64,000 nucleotides of DNA. Origin: Kudoa neothunni (taxonomy: Eukaryota; Cnidaria). Below are positions 1 through 12,088 of this stretch, piece by piece. The notes below the pieces were generated by a model that saw nothing but the letters and a program-made list of their open reading frames with translations, did no database searches and was not told where the DNA came from. A program made the position numbers and the translations under genes. How positions within the stretch are numbered: the stretch's first letter is position 1; each line of letters opens with the position of its first letter. The DNA lies in NCBI GenBank assembly GCA_964304625.1, contig OZ199838.1:9362001-9426000 (forward strand). Reading direction: 5' to 3'.

Positions 1-370
1 CAATATGATTGATGGACGGGAGCATATTATTAAAATTTATGAGTCTGATGGCAAACGCAAAACATGGAGTTTGGTAGGTTACTAAAACGAAGATGGGTTT
101 TTGGAGGGTACGGTGTAAACGGAAAAAGAGGTTATTTGTTTTACTGGATGATAGAATTGAGTATACTCTTCTATATAACGTAGGAATGTTTATAAAACCG
201 GGAAGTATAATCCATTCTGACAAATGGCCATCAAATAAACTAATTCGAGAAATTCCTGTGGATTCTCCAAATAAACATGAAACCGTAAACCACTTTTAAA
301 ATTTTAAAGCTCTCATAACTGGTATTCATAAAAATTACGTTGTTTTAAAAATGCTAAGACATTTATAATA
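1..370 (+). pseudogene. Merlin (ISXO2/IS1595-like) transposase fragment
   Basis: This is the C-terminal part of a Merlin-type DDE transposase, cut by the window edge. Around 85-125 one frame reads KRRWVFGG, the family's W-V-F-G-G strand. A second frame from 93 reads LFVLLDDRIEYTLL, then IKPGSIIHSDKW (the I-x-P-G-S-x-I-x-S-D-x-W block with the second catalytic Asp), then HETVNH. After an in-frame stop at 297-299 the same frame continues with NFKALITGIHKNYV, matching the family's N-F-x-x-x-x-T-G-x-H-T-N block. At least one frameshift (near 115-140) and one stop break it. It is a dead DNA transposon copy, in a different state of decay from the copy at 18.6-19.5 kb. Confidence 0.75.
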
Positions 371-384
371 AAATACAATTCAAA

Positions 385-1012
385 CGGGAAGGAATGGATG
401 ACTAGGGAAACATTTAACAAATATCTTTCTAATTTCGACAATATATTCACACGAAGTACAAGGGAGTTTACTACTTCTTAATAATGCCGTTTGCCACGCC
501 GAAATTCATTCGTCCAATATCTCTTTTATATTCCTTACAATAAATTCAACTAACATTTTGCAAGTATTAGACCATGAAATCAGTTTCTCATTCAAATGAA
601 ATTACAAAAATAATTTAATAGAAAGCCATATTGTTGCAGTTAGCAGTGATATAAATAAATCCTCCCAAGATTCGCTTAAAACATTGTTCCTAATCAACAA
701 ATCATGAGGCGGTATATCAAAGGATATTGTGATTGTTTCAGAAAATATAGGTTTCCTGTAGTCAATGAATGCGAGCGTTCATCAAAAATTAATTTGTGCA
801 ATAAAGAATTCTTATTTGGTAATTTAGAGATTATTCAAGAGGAAGTCATTATGCCTACATCAAAACACTTTGACGAGCTTGCTTCTTTTATTGTTGAATC
901 TGCCAATTTTGAAATTGAAGATGAGCGAGTGGTAAAATTTATATCATCAAAAGATTCATTCAAATGTTTAAATGTGCAGATGAAATATACGACAGAGAGG
1001 AACTGATTATCT
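385..1012 (+). pseudogene. pogo/Tigger-like (DDE_1) transposase remnant
   Basis: Decayed transposase of the pogo/Tigger branch of Tc1-mariner. One frame near 395-440 reads WMTRETFNKYLSNFD, like the W-M-T-x-x-x-F-x-x-W-L stretch of this family. A following frame near 475-590 reads LLLNNAVCHAE and then FLTINSTNILQVLDHEISFSFK. These align with the L-L-x-D-N-x-x-x-H catalytic strand and the F-L-P-P-N-x-T-S-x-x-Q-P-L-D-x-G-x-I-x-x-F-K block. The 100-codon open frame at 704-1006 contains CFRKYRFP, like the family's C-F-x-K-A-G-F segment, so it is the tail of the same element rather than a separate gene. Several stops and frameshifts are present. Family placement rests on motif order only. Confidence 0.55.
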
Positions 1013-1279
1013 GAACGAAATAATGAATTAAGATCATAAAATTACGACACACATTTAAAAACATAATTACAAATAACATATTGGTTCAATATATAGAGAT
1101 ATTTGTATGAATGAAATTAATTTCTTTAATTGTTTGGAAAAATGTAGTCGATGGCAAACAATCGTTAACACTATTTGATACTGACTGGTGAATCTCGTAA
1201 ACGATTTTAGACCAGAAACTTTCTGTTTTAATCTTTAATTGACTTCTAGATTCAAATGGAATAATTCCAAATATATCTT

Positions 1280-3529
1280 TTATCCAATCAGCAATATTTG
1301 AAATAGAGCCATTTTCTTCAGCTCATCTATTAAAATATTTAATGGACAATGAGATATATTGTAATTATCTGAATCAATTTTTATTATTGAGTTTATTTTT
1401 TGTTCTGTTTCATAACTTTTAGTTTCTTTTAAGAAACTGGTGATTGCAGAATAGTGATCTTTTATGTGTTTTAAACAGTTAAAGAAACTACACCATGGTA
1501 TGTCCAAAATACGAGGAATTTCCTTCTTTGTTTGAAAGTTATTTTAAGGAGAACCCAAAACCTCCTTTTATAATTACTATTTTTTGATAAAAAGGCGGAA
1601 AACCTTTTTATATCGGAAAAGTATTCATTTGTAGCTTTTTGACCTGCCAAATGAATAATGTGTGAAAAACATGGATTTCTAATGATAGCTGTATACATGA
1701 CCCTCTAATTCTTAAAATACTTGTTCATGTACTGTACTGAGTCAGAAACAATCGCAATGCATTTATCCCATTTTAAGTCGTACTAATTTGGTACACTAGA
1801 TATGTGACCAGCTATGATTACGGATTTGCATTTAACAGACCCCGAAGAATCAAGTATTATAACTCCTCGTTTACCGGTAAAACAAAAATGAAAAGAAGCT
1901 AATGTATTGAAAATCGGCCTATTTTTCGAATCAGGGGACTCACCAATGATTAAACTAAATCGTTCATCCATCATCACGGATTTAATGTTATCGACACCTT
2001 GTAATACAACCGAAAGATGTTTATCAATCAATGTGTCCCCATCTGGCAAGGAATTCGACACTGGGCAATGCTTAGAAGAGAACCCCCTCAAGTTACTCTT
2101 TTTATTAATTGCATCAAATGGAAGACCATCAACAATTACAATCTTCACCAAATCGATTTCAATATCACTTAATTTCCATCTGTTGAGATTTAGAATATTT
2201 TTTAATGGTATTGTTTTAGAAACATTTGACTTTATTGACAAATGTTTCTGTGAACTGAAATGTTCTTGAATTTTGTTTTGTTTAGGCGGCAACAGAAACT
2301 TGCAATATTTACAAGATAAAGAATCGTCCACAGCCTCTAAATCAACCCACGACGCTAAATAATCCTTTATATATATAAAAGAGGACTGTCGGTATGTTTG
2401 TGTGTGTATGCCCCTAAGTACGCATGTGCGGACAATTTTTTTCTTATAGAGAGTCATATATAAAATTTTTATAAATTTGTGATATTTACAAAAGTCGTAT
2501 AATTGTTTTCGGATGACTATAATTTCCAAAAAGTATTTATGAAATAGTGATTTTGTCGATTTAAAGTTTGTTTATCGGATTACATAAGTTCAACTATAGG
2601 ATTAGCGCTTGCTTATTTCGTGGTGATGGTCGGTTAAAATTAACTATCTCCCTTATATACTCTATCATATATTAATTGAATGATGCCATCTGTCTTTACG
2701 TATAAGATTTGTGCGTTTATTTTATTGTTTGCTCAAATAAATTCCTTATATGGGGAGTTTTAATGTAATTGACTTGATAAACACATTTTGAAGGCTCTAT
2801 TAGTGGATTTAGATACGAAAAAATGTCAATATATGCATTATTATTGAGTTGGTTATACGTGTTATAATCAGATAGATTGAAGCACTATAACGCAAGTACC
2901 GTGTCCGTAGATTTCATTGAAACCGTCCGTTATGTTGAACTTTCAGTGATTCAATTCAGTGCAGATGGTTGTACGGTTATTTCATCCGATTATTTAAAAT
3001 ATTTGCTAGAAAAAGCGCATTAAGGTTTTTGCGAACAAAACGATATTAATTTTAGCAATATCAATTAATTTTCATACGTTTTCTTCTATCTCCTATTACT
3101 TTCTCCATTTTTTATCTCTTTAAAAGATAGTGGTACACACAGTTATTGAGCGGGACCAGAATCCGACTTTTAAAAATCCTGCGGCCAAAAAACAACGTTT
3201 TAGATAACACTTTAACGGGATTTAAATAATTCGGGAATGAAAAAAATAGGATGCTGACCTTAACTTATTTAGCGTTGGTGCCGAGCCACGAAATTTCAAA
3301 TGAACGCCAGGATTGGAACACACCTTCAAAGAAATGAACATAATTTAAATTTCATAATTCAAATCGTTAAAGTATATTGTTTAAAAATTTTTAGTTATTT
3401 TGCATCTATGGGTTTTAGGCTTTAATATATTTTTCGAATATTGTTAAGAAACGTATCTATGCGAAATCTTCCCTAAACAACGCTGGGCAGTTCCCGCTAG
3501 TTAGTAATATCACGTCGCTTCCTACCCAT
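1280..3529 (-). pseudogene. hAT transposase (DUF659/CGGBP1-like), split by a Helitron
   Basis: Minus-strand hAT pseudogene. The first ATG is at 3529, giving MGRKRRDIT before the Helitron insertion (2363-3500). The same frame resumes at 2362 with YLASWVDLEAVDDSLSC, then a C-x2-C..H zinc-finger-like segment (CKYCKFLLPPKQ) and a DUF659-like region (DKHLSVVLQGVDN, FSLIIGESPDSKNRPIFN). Below 1783 the frame breaks: NPCFSHIIHLAGQ (the C-x-x-H-x-x-N/H-L block) is at about 1670 and a further piece is at 1507-1280. The C-terminal dimerisation domain is not evident. A terminal-inverted-repeat-like sequence lies just upstream at 3600-3653. Removing the Helitron leaves one frame running from 3529 to about 1783. 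Confidence 0.7.
2363..3500 (+). mobile_element. Helitron-like non-autonomous element, copy A
   Basis: A 1138-bp element starts with TC followed by a TATATATATAA tract and a TGTGTGTGT microsatellite. It ends GGGCAGTTCCCGCTAG, that is a short GGG/CCC hairpin followed by CTAG, with T as the next base. The left flanking base is A (2362) and the right is T (3501), the A|T target typical of Helitrons. Deleting it rejoins the reading frame of the hAT transposase it interrupts, which fixes both boundaries. It closely matches, in reverse orientation, the copy at 61344-62402: for example 3181-3300 against 61555-61690, and 2890-2970 against 61860-61925. No protein coding was seen. The Helitron assignment rests on end structure and target, not on a Rep/helicase gene. 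Confidence 0.7.
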
Positions 3530-3599
3530 TTTAATTCGATGTTGACGTGTTAAAATCGTTTTTTACCGATCAAAAAAAATAAACGTCGAACGATTTTTT

Positions 3600-3653
3600 A
3601 AAATTCGACGGTTTAATCGATCGAAATCGATTTTAGTCGAAACCCGCAACCCT
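3600..3653 (-). repeat. Probable terminal repeat of the hAT element
   Basis: Read on the minus strand from 3653 this gives GGGTTGCGGGTTTCGAC followed by alternating AATCGATTTCGATCG and AACCGTCG. Such GGGTTGC.. CGGTTTCGA ends are typical of some hAT families. It sits about 70 bp upstream of the hAT start codon at 3529, as a 5' terminal repeat should. No partner copy was found near 1 kb, so the other end is lost or diverged. Confidence 0.45.
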
Positions 3654-4306
3654 TTTTAAGACTGAAAACTGCGCGAGTATGTGAATGTTTTCAAAATCTA
3701 GAAACTCCAAGACGGCATTTCTCTTTCATAAACAAATAAATAAACAACATTTCGATGAATATTATGGATTTATAAACGTTAATTTTACGCGATTTTATTA
3801 TCTGATTTGATGTTTTACCCATGCTTTTACCGTACCTGTGATTATCGTATATAAATGTGAATGAGGTAAGATCTAATACGCGCTTTAAACAAAATGGCGT
3901 CATCAATTTAGGAAAAAACTTGTACACGAGATTCAATTTATAATAAAATGAATCTAAAAATAACTAAATAATGGAAAAACATATGAGTATGCGATACTAA
4001 TACATAAATTAGGTTTGGCGCAATAAGAACCATTTCCTTACTTTCCATTATATTCGTTGCGTTTAGAAAAATCTCATATATTACTATATTTGAAAAGGGA
4101 TAAAATGTATGTAATTTGTATAATTTTTTAGATATCTTAAGATTGTAAACTATAATTATTTATAATTGAGATGTATCAAAATTTATCAGTTCGATGTAGA
4201 AATAGTTTTTTATTCATTTAGTTAATTTTCTCGAGTGATAACTCGCTCTGACTTCCTTTATTAATTGTAATTTGTCGACTCCACTTGTTTGTAGAATTAA
4301 ACAAAC
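3654..4306. other. Intergenic, no feature seen
   Basis: AT-rich spacer. Short open frames (for example 3936-3691 on the minus strand) show no family motif or splice context, and I read them as chance. Confidence 0.5.
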
Positions 4307-6033
4307 ATGTCCTCCCAAAAGCATACAGTTGTTGATGAAAACCGTAATTGTAATGATGATTGGACTCGAAAATATTTTTTCATCTATTCGTTGAATAAAG
4401 CGATGTGTTTGCTTTGTCTCGAATCAGTCGCCATATTAAAGGAATATAACTTGAAACGACATCACGAAACGAAACATGGGGAATTCAGTGAAAAAATCAA
4501 CAATAACAACAGGGAACAGACGGCCTTAAAATACCTTGAAAGTTATCAAACGCAACTCGGTTCATTCAAAACGAAATCTCTAACCCAAGAAAACGAATCA
4601 GAAACAAGTTTTATGATATTATATAGCATTGCTCTGTGAAACAAACCATTTTTAGATGGCGAATTTGTGAAAGAATGTATAATGGATTGTGTTAACGTTA
4701 TTTTCCCGGAATTGAAAAAAAAGTTTGAAAATATTCTATTATCAAGAAGTACAGTTGTGCGTCGTATAGAAATGATAAGTGAAAATTTAAGCCAAAAATT
4801 AAAAGATATAAGCAAAGATTTTGTGTGTTATTCATTAGCATTAGATGAAAGCACAGATATTAGAGACACTGCACAATTGCTTATTTTTGAACGCGGAATA
4901 AACCCTAATTTTTGTATCACTGAAGAGTTACTTTATATGGAACCGATGGAAGGTACAACAACTGGGCAGGATTTGTTTGAATGTGTGGTTAAATCATTTG
5001 AAAACAATGAATTACCTTGGAGTAAATTAACAAGTGTAACAACTGATGGAGCTCGCTCTTTATTGGGAACGATTTAACTATTAAATGAAAAGTTTAAAAA
5101 AGAGATTCCCAACCATGCTTTTCCGTCATTTCATTGCATTTTGCATCAAGGAAGTTTGTGTAAATCTGCATTAAGTTTACACCACATTGTAACTCCAGTT
5201 GTGAACGCAATAAACATCATTCGTTCAAGAGCTCTGAATCACCTTCAGATCAGATCGTTGTTAAATGACCTTGATTCTGAGTATGGACATGTTATCTACC
5301 ATAACAATGTACGATGATTGAGTTTAGGAAAAGATTTGAATAGTGAGTTTATCCATAATATAAACTGTGATGAATGGAGGTTTGAGCTTATGTTCGCAGT
5401 TGACTTCTTTGAAATCTCAACGAATTAAACCTAAAGTTGCAAGGTAAACAATTCATGGTTTATGAAATGTTCAACCACATTAAATCTTTTGAAGCGGAAT
5501 TATCTCTTTTTATAAACCAAATAAATGAAGGGAAATTTACTCACGTTCCATCGCTTGCAAAAGAAAAAAATGCCTCCAGCTATTGGTTTTAAAATAGAAA
5601 GCCATCTAAAATCTTTATTAGATGAGTTGAATAGAAGATTTAAAACTTCCGACAGGTTGAACCAAAATTTCAAATACTCACATCGTTATTCTCTATTTAT
5701 GCCAACACGACTGCCGACTAGCTTCAGCTTGAACTGATAGATGTTCAATTTGATAGTTTATTAAAAGAATTGTTTGTTGTTGTTCCATTAGTATAATTTT
5801 ACAATTAATTACCTGCTAAGAGTTTTCCATGCCTTAGAAATTTCGTTACAGAAATATTTTCCATGTTTGGGTCAACCTATATTTGTATTTGTGAGAAAAG
5901 TTTCTCCTGTATGAAAATTAATAAAAACAAGAATAAGTCTTTGCTGTCAAACAAAAACCTAGGGACCGTGCTCAGGATATCTTCAAGCAACCTAAAACCG
6001 AACCTTAAGCTATTAGTTCATAAAAATATTTAA
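4307..6033 (+). pseudogene. hAT transposase (SCAND3/GTF2IRD2-like), decayed
   Basis: Plus-strand hAT copy in the SCAND3/GTF2IRD2/ZBED5-like group. It begins MSSQKHTVVDEN with a BED/U-like finger (CLLCLESVAILKEYNLKRHHETKH). The frame shifts near 4640 and continues with RSTVVRRIEMISENL, SLALDESTDI (first catalytic Asp region), LTSVTTDGARSLLG (second) and FHCILHQGSLCK (the C-x-x-H motif), with a stop at 5075-5077. The C-terminal dimerisation domain is at about 5860-6033: FGSTYICICEKSFSCMKINK, then VLRISSSNLKPNLKLLV. Domain order is complete. I count roughly five to seven frameshifts or stops, including breaks near 5320 and 5430. No terminal repeats or target duplication were identified. Confidence 0.8.
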
Positions 6034-6849
6034 TAATTTTTTTCCTTTTAATTTCCGTTTTATCAAGCGTCCCAAGTGCAACACTAATCACTTCAGAGTT
6101 GAAGTCTTACGGTAAATATAATTTTTACTAATTGATATAATTAGAGGAAGTTGAAAGAAATAATAAAAAGTAGGAAATAATAAGTTATGTTAACTCTTCC
6201 TGGTGGAATTATTATTACAAAAAATATATTCATAAAACCTTAAAAGATGAATGTTACATCGATACTTACCGAAAATTAAGATTTTTTTAATTTCATGTAA
6301 TTTTAATCATAATTTAGGATTGTAATATTCCCTAATAAATTTTTCTAAAATTATTTCTGTAATTTGATTATATTTGTCACAAAAAATTTAATGTAATCTG
6401 AAATATTAAAAATCCAATTAATTTTTATTAATTGGATTATACTCAAATTTATAGTTTAGGTCTTATTTTAAAGTACATGTTATATTGAATTTGATGCTTA
6501 AAATAATTATAAATAATTGTATCAGTGTCATTTTTTAAATATTTCATGTGTAGTTAATGAGTAACATTAACTTTTCATGACTTTAGTTATAATTAAAATT
6601 TATTAAGTATTAAACCTATTATTTCGATCGTAACTTGCAATAGTATGCCGATCACAAAATTTCTATATTTAAAACAAATATTTAATTCTTTTTTAAATGA
6701 ACTTATACACTAACTCGTTTATTGTACAAAAAGTGTTAGAAGAACCATCAATAGGTATTTAAGCTCTCATAAAGCATTTAATCAACAATGCGGTCCTCCA
6801 AGTTTCTGTGATGAGCCAATGTGGCCCGCGAATCCAAAAGTTATGCCCA
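6034..6849. other. Intergenic, no feature seen
   Basis: Very AT-rich spacer with no gene, tRNA or clear repeat. A minus-strand frame (6956-6759) with GSGGHNFWIRGPHWL continues from the Helitron-protein remnant to its right, but I cannot assign it. Confidence 0.4.
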
Positions 6850-7265
6850 CCACTGCCTTCATGCCATTCTTCTCCACGTTTTAAGGGTAATTTGGCTTTA
6901 TCGTTGATTTTGGTGTTTAATTCGATCGGTTTCCATTCGTTGTAGTTTTTCCTCATTCGTTTCAGCCATACGTTGTTGTGTTCTTCGAAATGCTTCAGCG
7001 GTTAGACGTTAGTTCCTTCGTATGATAGATTCCAATGAGATTTGGTTCGTTCTTCGTATTCTATTGGATTGTCTTTTTTGCCGATTTGATTTTCAGTTTC
7101 TTGGGAATGTTGCATTTGATGTCTCAGCATATTCGAACGTAAACGTTCCGTTCGGTCTTCCTGGGTTTCTTGGATATGCCTGGCTTCATTTCTTACGTTT
7201 CGTTCGTTCATGAGTCTTCTCTGCTTTTCGCTTTCTTCAAGTCTTCTATTTCTTCTTTGCTGTAT
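6850..7265 (-). pseudogene. Helitron-type protein remnant, repetitive charged region
   Basis: The minus strand reads QQRRNRRLEESEKQRRLMNE, then NEARHIQETQEDRTERLR, then (after a frameshift near 7010) FRRTQQRMAETNEEKLQRME. The unit of about 20-25 residues, E-T-x-E-x-x-x-x-R-x-x-x-x-R-x-x-x-x-x, is the Arg/Glu/Gln-rich tandem repeat seen near the N-terminus of many animal Helitron Rep/helicase proteins. No Rep or helicase motif survives. This could be the trace of an autonomous partner for the Helitron copies in this window. The assignment is by composition and periodicity only. Confidence 0.45.
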
Positions 7266-9109
7266 ACCTAAATTGTTTAAAACAAAATTTTCTCACACAT
7301 AATTATCAGTCATTTTTAGCTAGCGTTAATTCCTCTAAATATTATTTTATTAAAGGCGATGCCTAAAAAAGAAAAGTTATCGCTAAGATTTAAGCGTAGA
7401 TAAAAGTATATGCTGCTAACATGAATTTTTATTCATGGAAATAATATTTCATACGATGATATTTCGTTACATCTTAAACTATGACGTTTTTTATAACATG
7501 GAGTGTACATTTCACAGGTGGAGTCTGAGAAAAATCATTTTTGGGCTGTGATAGTTTTAAATAAAAGAATAAATTATTTTACAGCATCTGACTACATCGC
7601 GGATAGGGCCTAAGAAAATTGTATCAATAAGTCAATTTCACGAGTGGGATCTGGGGAAATTTTAGTGGGCGCTAGACTTTTTAGTTAAAAAGCAAAGCGA
7701 GATAAAAAATGTTGTAAAACGTTGTCATAGAGAATAGTACATTTAATATTTTGAAGGAAACGGTTTAATAAATACAATTTGCACTAAAATTTATTTAAAA
7801 AATTGTCTTGATTTCAGTTTATAAGAAAATTTCTTTTTACTAATTAGATGTAGGAATGTCCTTCCCTTTGATATTATATTTACCGATAAGCCATATAACA
7901 ATAAGGTAGCAAGACGAGGTTTTGTGAGAATTTATTAGATTTTTTTATTTATAACATTTTTCGGTTGATCTTAATTACTCCTATATTTTAATCAACAATT
8001 AAAGGGATTAAAATTTATGCCCCAAAAAATAGGCTGTAGCGGTAAATTATAATTAAAAAACAGGACGATTGTGATGTTAAAAAGATTAAAAATTAAATGA
8101 AATTACTTTTTTCGAATTAATAAAAGTTATAATACACTTGATGATTTATGCCTAAGTTGAAATGATTCATCTATAAAGTCAAATATAATATTTACAATTC
8201 TCTCATTGGCATGGTTTAATATTTGTTAATTCAAAAATCATTTGTTGAATTAAGCCAGATAGTGTCGTAAATAATAATGAAGACAACTAACATTGGTTCA
8301 GCTCTGATTTTAAATTTGAAGACCTTAAATGTGGTGTCTTAAAATAAACTTTACATCTTAAATTAGTGGTTCATTAATTATCTCGTCAAATATAGAAACT
8401 TATCGAATTAGTTTTAACAGTTGTTTTGCAGGAAAGTTTAGGAAAACCAAAAAATGAGGAAAAACATCTCGAAAAGACGAATATAGTTTCAATCTCAATC
8501 GAATATTTGATAAAAATAAATTTTCACATCTCAGAAATTCCAATGGAGCATAATTTTCATTTAAGAAGTTATCACAAAAATTTAATTATTCGAGAACTCT
8601 ATTCACATCTTACATCGTTTTTAGAATGAGTATAGAGACCCAAATTATTCCAACGTGGCAACAACTTGTTATCTCAAATTATGTGTTTTATTTAAAATGA
8701 TCATAATCTCTTTTTCTTAACTATATCTATAACGCTTGAAAAATGAAAATACATCCTACATAATTTTATTACGCTTCAAATTCTAAGGGCAATGCAACAT
8801 CTCTTGTAAAAATGACTATAATGGCTTTATCTATCTTAAAATTACTCCAAACAGGCAAATGTAACATTTCTAAACATTATACATCATAATTAGCAGATTC
8901 TCTTTGTATGAGTGAAAGTTCATTTTAATTGGATATCACACTGAAGTAAACAAACATCAATATTATTCAGGTACTTTTTATTCTGTTATTCGATGTTGAC
9001 AACCAGAACAATCCTAATTTCGGATACTGACATTGATTATGTAAGCAATTATATGTGAATAAACGATTTTTTATAATAGTATCATCCTTCTAAATGTATA
9101 CTAAAAGCT
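7266..9109. other. Intergenic, no confident gene
   Basis: Long AT-rich gap. A 67-codon open stretch at 8426-8629 follows an acceptor-like TTTTGCAG but has no recognisable motif and no matching upstream exon, so I do not call it. No RNA gene was seen. Confidence 0.4.
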
Positions 9110-9206
9110 GTATTTAAAAAAAGTTTCTCCTTGGCACATGCATACTATAGAAAACACACTGACACACATAAGAACTTTATATATTAGGATATATATATAT
9201 AGTAGA
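9110..9206 (-). repeat. Helitron-like 5' end, copy D (partial)
   Basis: Read on the minus strand from 9206 this begins TC, then a TATATATATATA tract, then a GTGTGTCAGTGTG stretch. The layout matches the starts of copies B and C at 61-62 kb. The body to the left does not align convincingly with the other copies, and the CTAG end was not found, so only this end is called. Confidence 0.4.
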
Positions 9207-9863
9207 TTAATATTTCATTTAAATCAAATCAAATATTAAGTTTGTTATCGTAAGCGATGGAAGACTAAAAATGTTGGTTGTTTTAATGAGCTCAAAAACC
9301 ACAATCCCATTGGTGAAATCTTATTATTGTCAAATTTTTAATACCCAGTAGCAATTTTATACGAAACTATCATCTTATTTTAAAAATACAGATTTTTTTT
9401 CCTCGAAATAATACTAACATTTGAGTTACACCTATCTCAATTCATACTGCTATTAAAACCTCTACAAGGAAATGTCACGCACACACACACACATTCGTCT
9501 TTAAGAACCAGTATTTCAGTTTATATCATGATAGCATTCAAGGCAATAAAATAAAATTCCGCAATTTATAGCTTGATTGTATAAATTATTTTAATAAAAG
9601 TACCATTACTCTTGATAATGATAATATTAAAAATTTTAATTGCTCATTAGACAGCACCGATCAATGCCGGGATTTCGCATAAACCATCGTCATTTGTTAT
9701 GAATAACTAAATAGCTCTGTTGTCGTCACAACCTGGGAATGATAAAAAGTCGATACCAATCATGTTATTGATAGCAAACCATAGATCGAAGGTCACCAAT
9801 TTGAAAACAATTCCCGCCAAAAACAGTATATAATTTGATATACAACAATTTCTACAAAAATTA

Positions 9864-12088
9864 ATGTCAGATGGTGTTGATGCGGATAATGAAAATACCA
9901 ACTTTTGGACGCGATGCTGCAACAATATTACCATCATACTAATGTTGGTGTGTATGTTGATCACCGCACAGAGTTTAGTTGTTACTGGTTTATTGATATT
10001 GACGATCCCTACCGTTCAAAAATTATTCGGATATTCCAGTTACCAAATGTCATTCGTGGTGAGTGTTTACAACATCTTTTTTGGTGTTTGTTCAGTGGCG
10101 GCAGGTTACAAAACATTGAAAAGAAAACTACTATGGATAGGAGTTGGTGGGGTGTTGATGTGTTTGGGATGCTTTGTTGCTATTCTTCCGCACAAAATAA
10201 GTCTTCACGATTCCAGTCTTTTATCTTCTTATCAAGTGACGAATAATGAAACATTCCAGATGTGTAACAAGAACCAACCGTCCAAAATTACCTATTTTCA
10301 AGATTGCATACCAACCTCATTAAAATATTTGATAGTTTTCTGTTGTTCGTATGCATTACTAGGTAGCTTTTTGAGGCGTAATACATTAGAGATATCGCTT
10401 GGTTGTAAAATTTTAGGGGTGGGATCCGCTCTGTTACACACATTAACAGTAGTGTATTTCGATGAGAAATTGTCTCCAACCAAAAGTGGGATATACATTG
10501 CAATATTTAATATTTTCGGGGTGATTGGCCCTGCGATTGGTTTTGGTATTGGCTATTTGTTTATCCGAATGCCAGTCAATCTTAAAATGGATCCAGTCAA
10601 CGACGTTGGTATGACACCCGATAGTGAAGGTTGGATTGGTGCTTGGTGGCCAGGCTATGGAATTAGTGGGTTGATCTTAGTTATTCTTTCTCTATTAACA
10701 ATACTTGTTTGTTTTAAATCACATATCAAAAACTATAATCATACCAGCCAAAACAGTACGTTAATCGGAGATGTGCTATCGATTTGATATAAATTTTTAG
10801 CCCCCACTGGTGAAATTCAAAACAACTGTGAAAATATTGTACAAAACCAACAAACCCTTACCTCAGAGCAAACCATCTATCTATATGTTATGCTGTCTAT
10901 CAAAAAATGTTTAAACAGATTTAAATTGTGTCTTTCCAATATTCCCCTCATGTGTGTAATAATTGGCGCTACATTGGAAGTTATTCCGTTGAATGGGTTT
11001 GTTATATATACGGCAATAATTTTGGAAGCACAATTCAGAGTAGATGTTAATAAGGTTAAGAGGAATTATCAATGAATTTCTTTATTATATTATAGATTGG
11101 TCTTATTACAGGCTCTTTGTCGATGTTGTCTGCGACCGTTGGATTTATATGTGGGTCTTTATTTAACAAGTATGTCAAGTCTCAAAAAAATAAATTGCTT
11201 GGGGCTATTTTTGTTTCTATTGTCACAATTTGTCTGTTCTTTGTTGTATTTTACGGATGTGCAAGTAGAACTATAGTGGGTGTTGAAACGGATGAAAAAA
11301 ACATGTAGCAACGGTTTAACAAACAAAATTTTGCTATATTACATTTATGTAGAGTGGTACCAGCTTCAACCCAATTATGCAATTCAGGCTGCAACTGTAA
11401 CTTTTTTCGGTATGAACCACTATGTTACAACGGAAAAACATATTTCAATCCTTGCACAGCGGGATGTGAAAAGAAACATGCTAGTTCTACTAATGAAGTG
11501 GTAATAACTATATATATGTGTATAAAGTTTCTTATTTTATTTTAAAGATTTTTACAAAATGTAAATGTTTCAAACACCTATCAGAAAATATAAAGGAAGG
11601 AGGATGTATTGATGAGACCTGTAAGAATATTTACCTATTTTTGCCCGTATTATTCTTTGCTCTGTCCTTCACGATATTTCTCTATATCCCTCTTTTAACG
11701 TATAATCTATCGTATGGGTTTATATAATGTCTTCCGTTTGATAATGTATAATAGGATTTTGAAGGAAAATCAGAAAAGTTTTGGAGTGGGTCTACAACTG
11801 TTTTTTATTAGAATTGGTTATATTATTGGACCCAATCTGTACGGGGCTTTGATTGACAAAAGTTGCGTTTTGTGGTTGCCTGGAGAGTGCAGAGATTCCA
11901 CTGGAAATTGTGCAGAGTATGATAATCGAAAAATGAGGTCTATTTTATTTCTTCACTACAAATGATTAATAGTGCTTTGTAGTTTGTATCTGGTAGTGTG
12001 TTCCATTTGTTTCAAAATTGGCGCCACATTTCTTTACGTTTTGGCATATTTCGCTCATAAGAGTCATTACGAAAAGTACCTTGAATAG
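9864..12088 (+). CDS. SLCO: Organic anion transporter, SLCO/OATP family
   Basis: Twelve-helix plasma-membrane carrier of the OATP family, which moves large amphipathic organic anions. Exons: 9864-10755, 10801-11054, 11096-11304, 11353-11500, 11548-11711, 11755-11937, 11983-12088. The six introns are 41-48 nt, all GT-AG, and the phases join into one frame of 651 aa, close to the family norm. The OATP signature D-x-x-G-W-I-G-A-W-W-x-G is at residues 253-264. The large extracellular loop holds a Kazal-like Cys module near residues 452-520 (CNSGCNCNFFRYEPLC, then NPCTAGC). The last loop carries ALIDKSCVLW and a C-terminal helix (FKIGATFLYVLAYF). The start is the first Met before a short acidic N-terminus and the first helix. 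No break was seen. An AATAAA-like signal lies about 20 nt past the stop. Substrate cannot be inferred. Confidence 0.95.

Noticed and set aside
704-1006. A free-standing 100-aa gene
   Set aside because: C-F-R-K-Y-R-F-P and its position after pogo/Tigger catalytic blocks make it the tail of that transposase.
1907-2269. 120-codon plus-strand open frame
   Set aside because: Lies antisense to the hAT transposase coding at 2362-1783, whose motifs explain the open reading.
9905-10246. 113-codon frame overlapping the SLCO first exon
   Set aside because: Shifted frame of the SLCO gene; the SLCO frame carries the family motifs.
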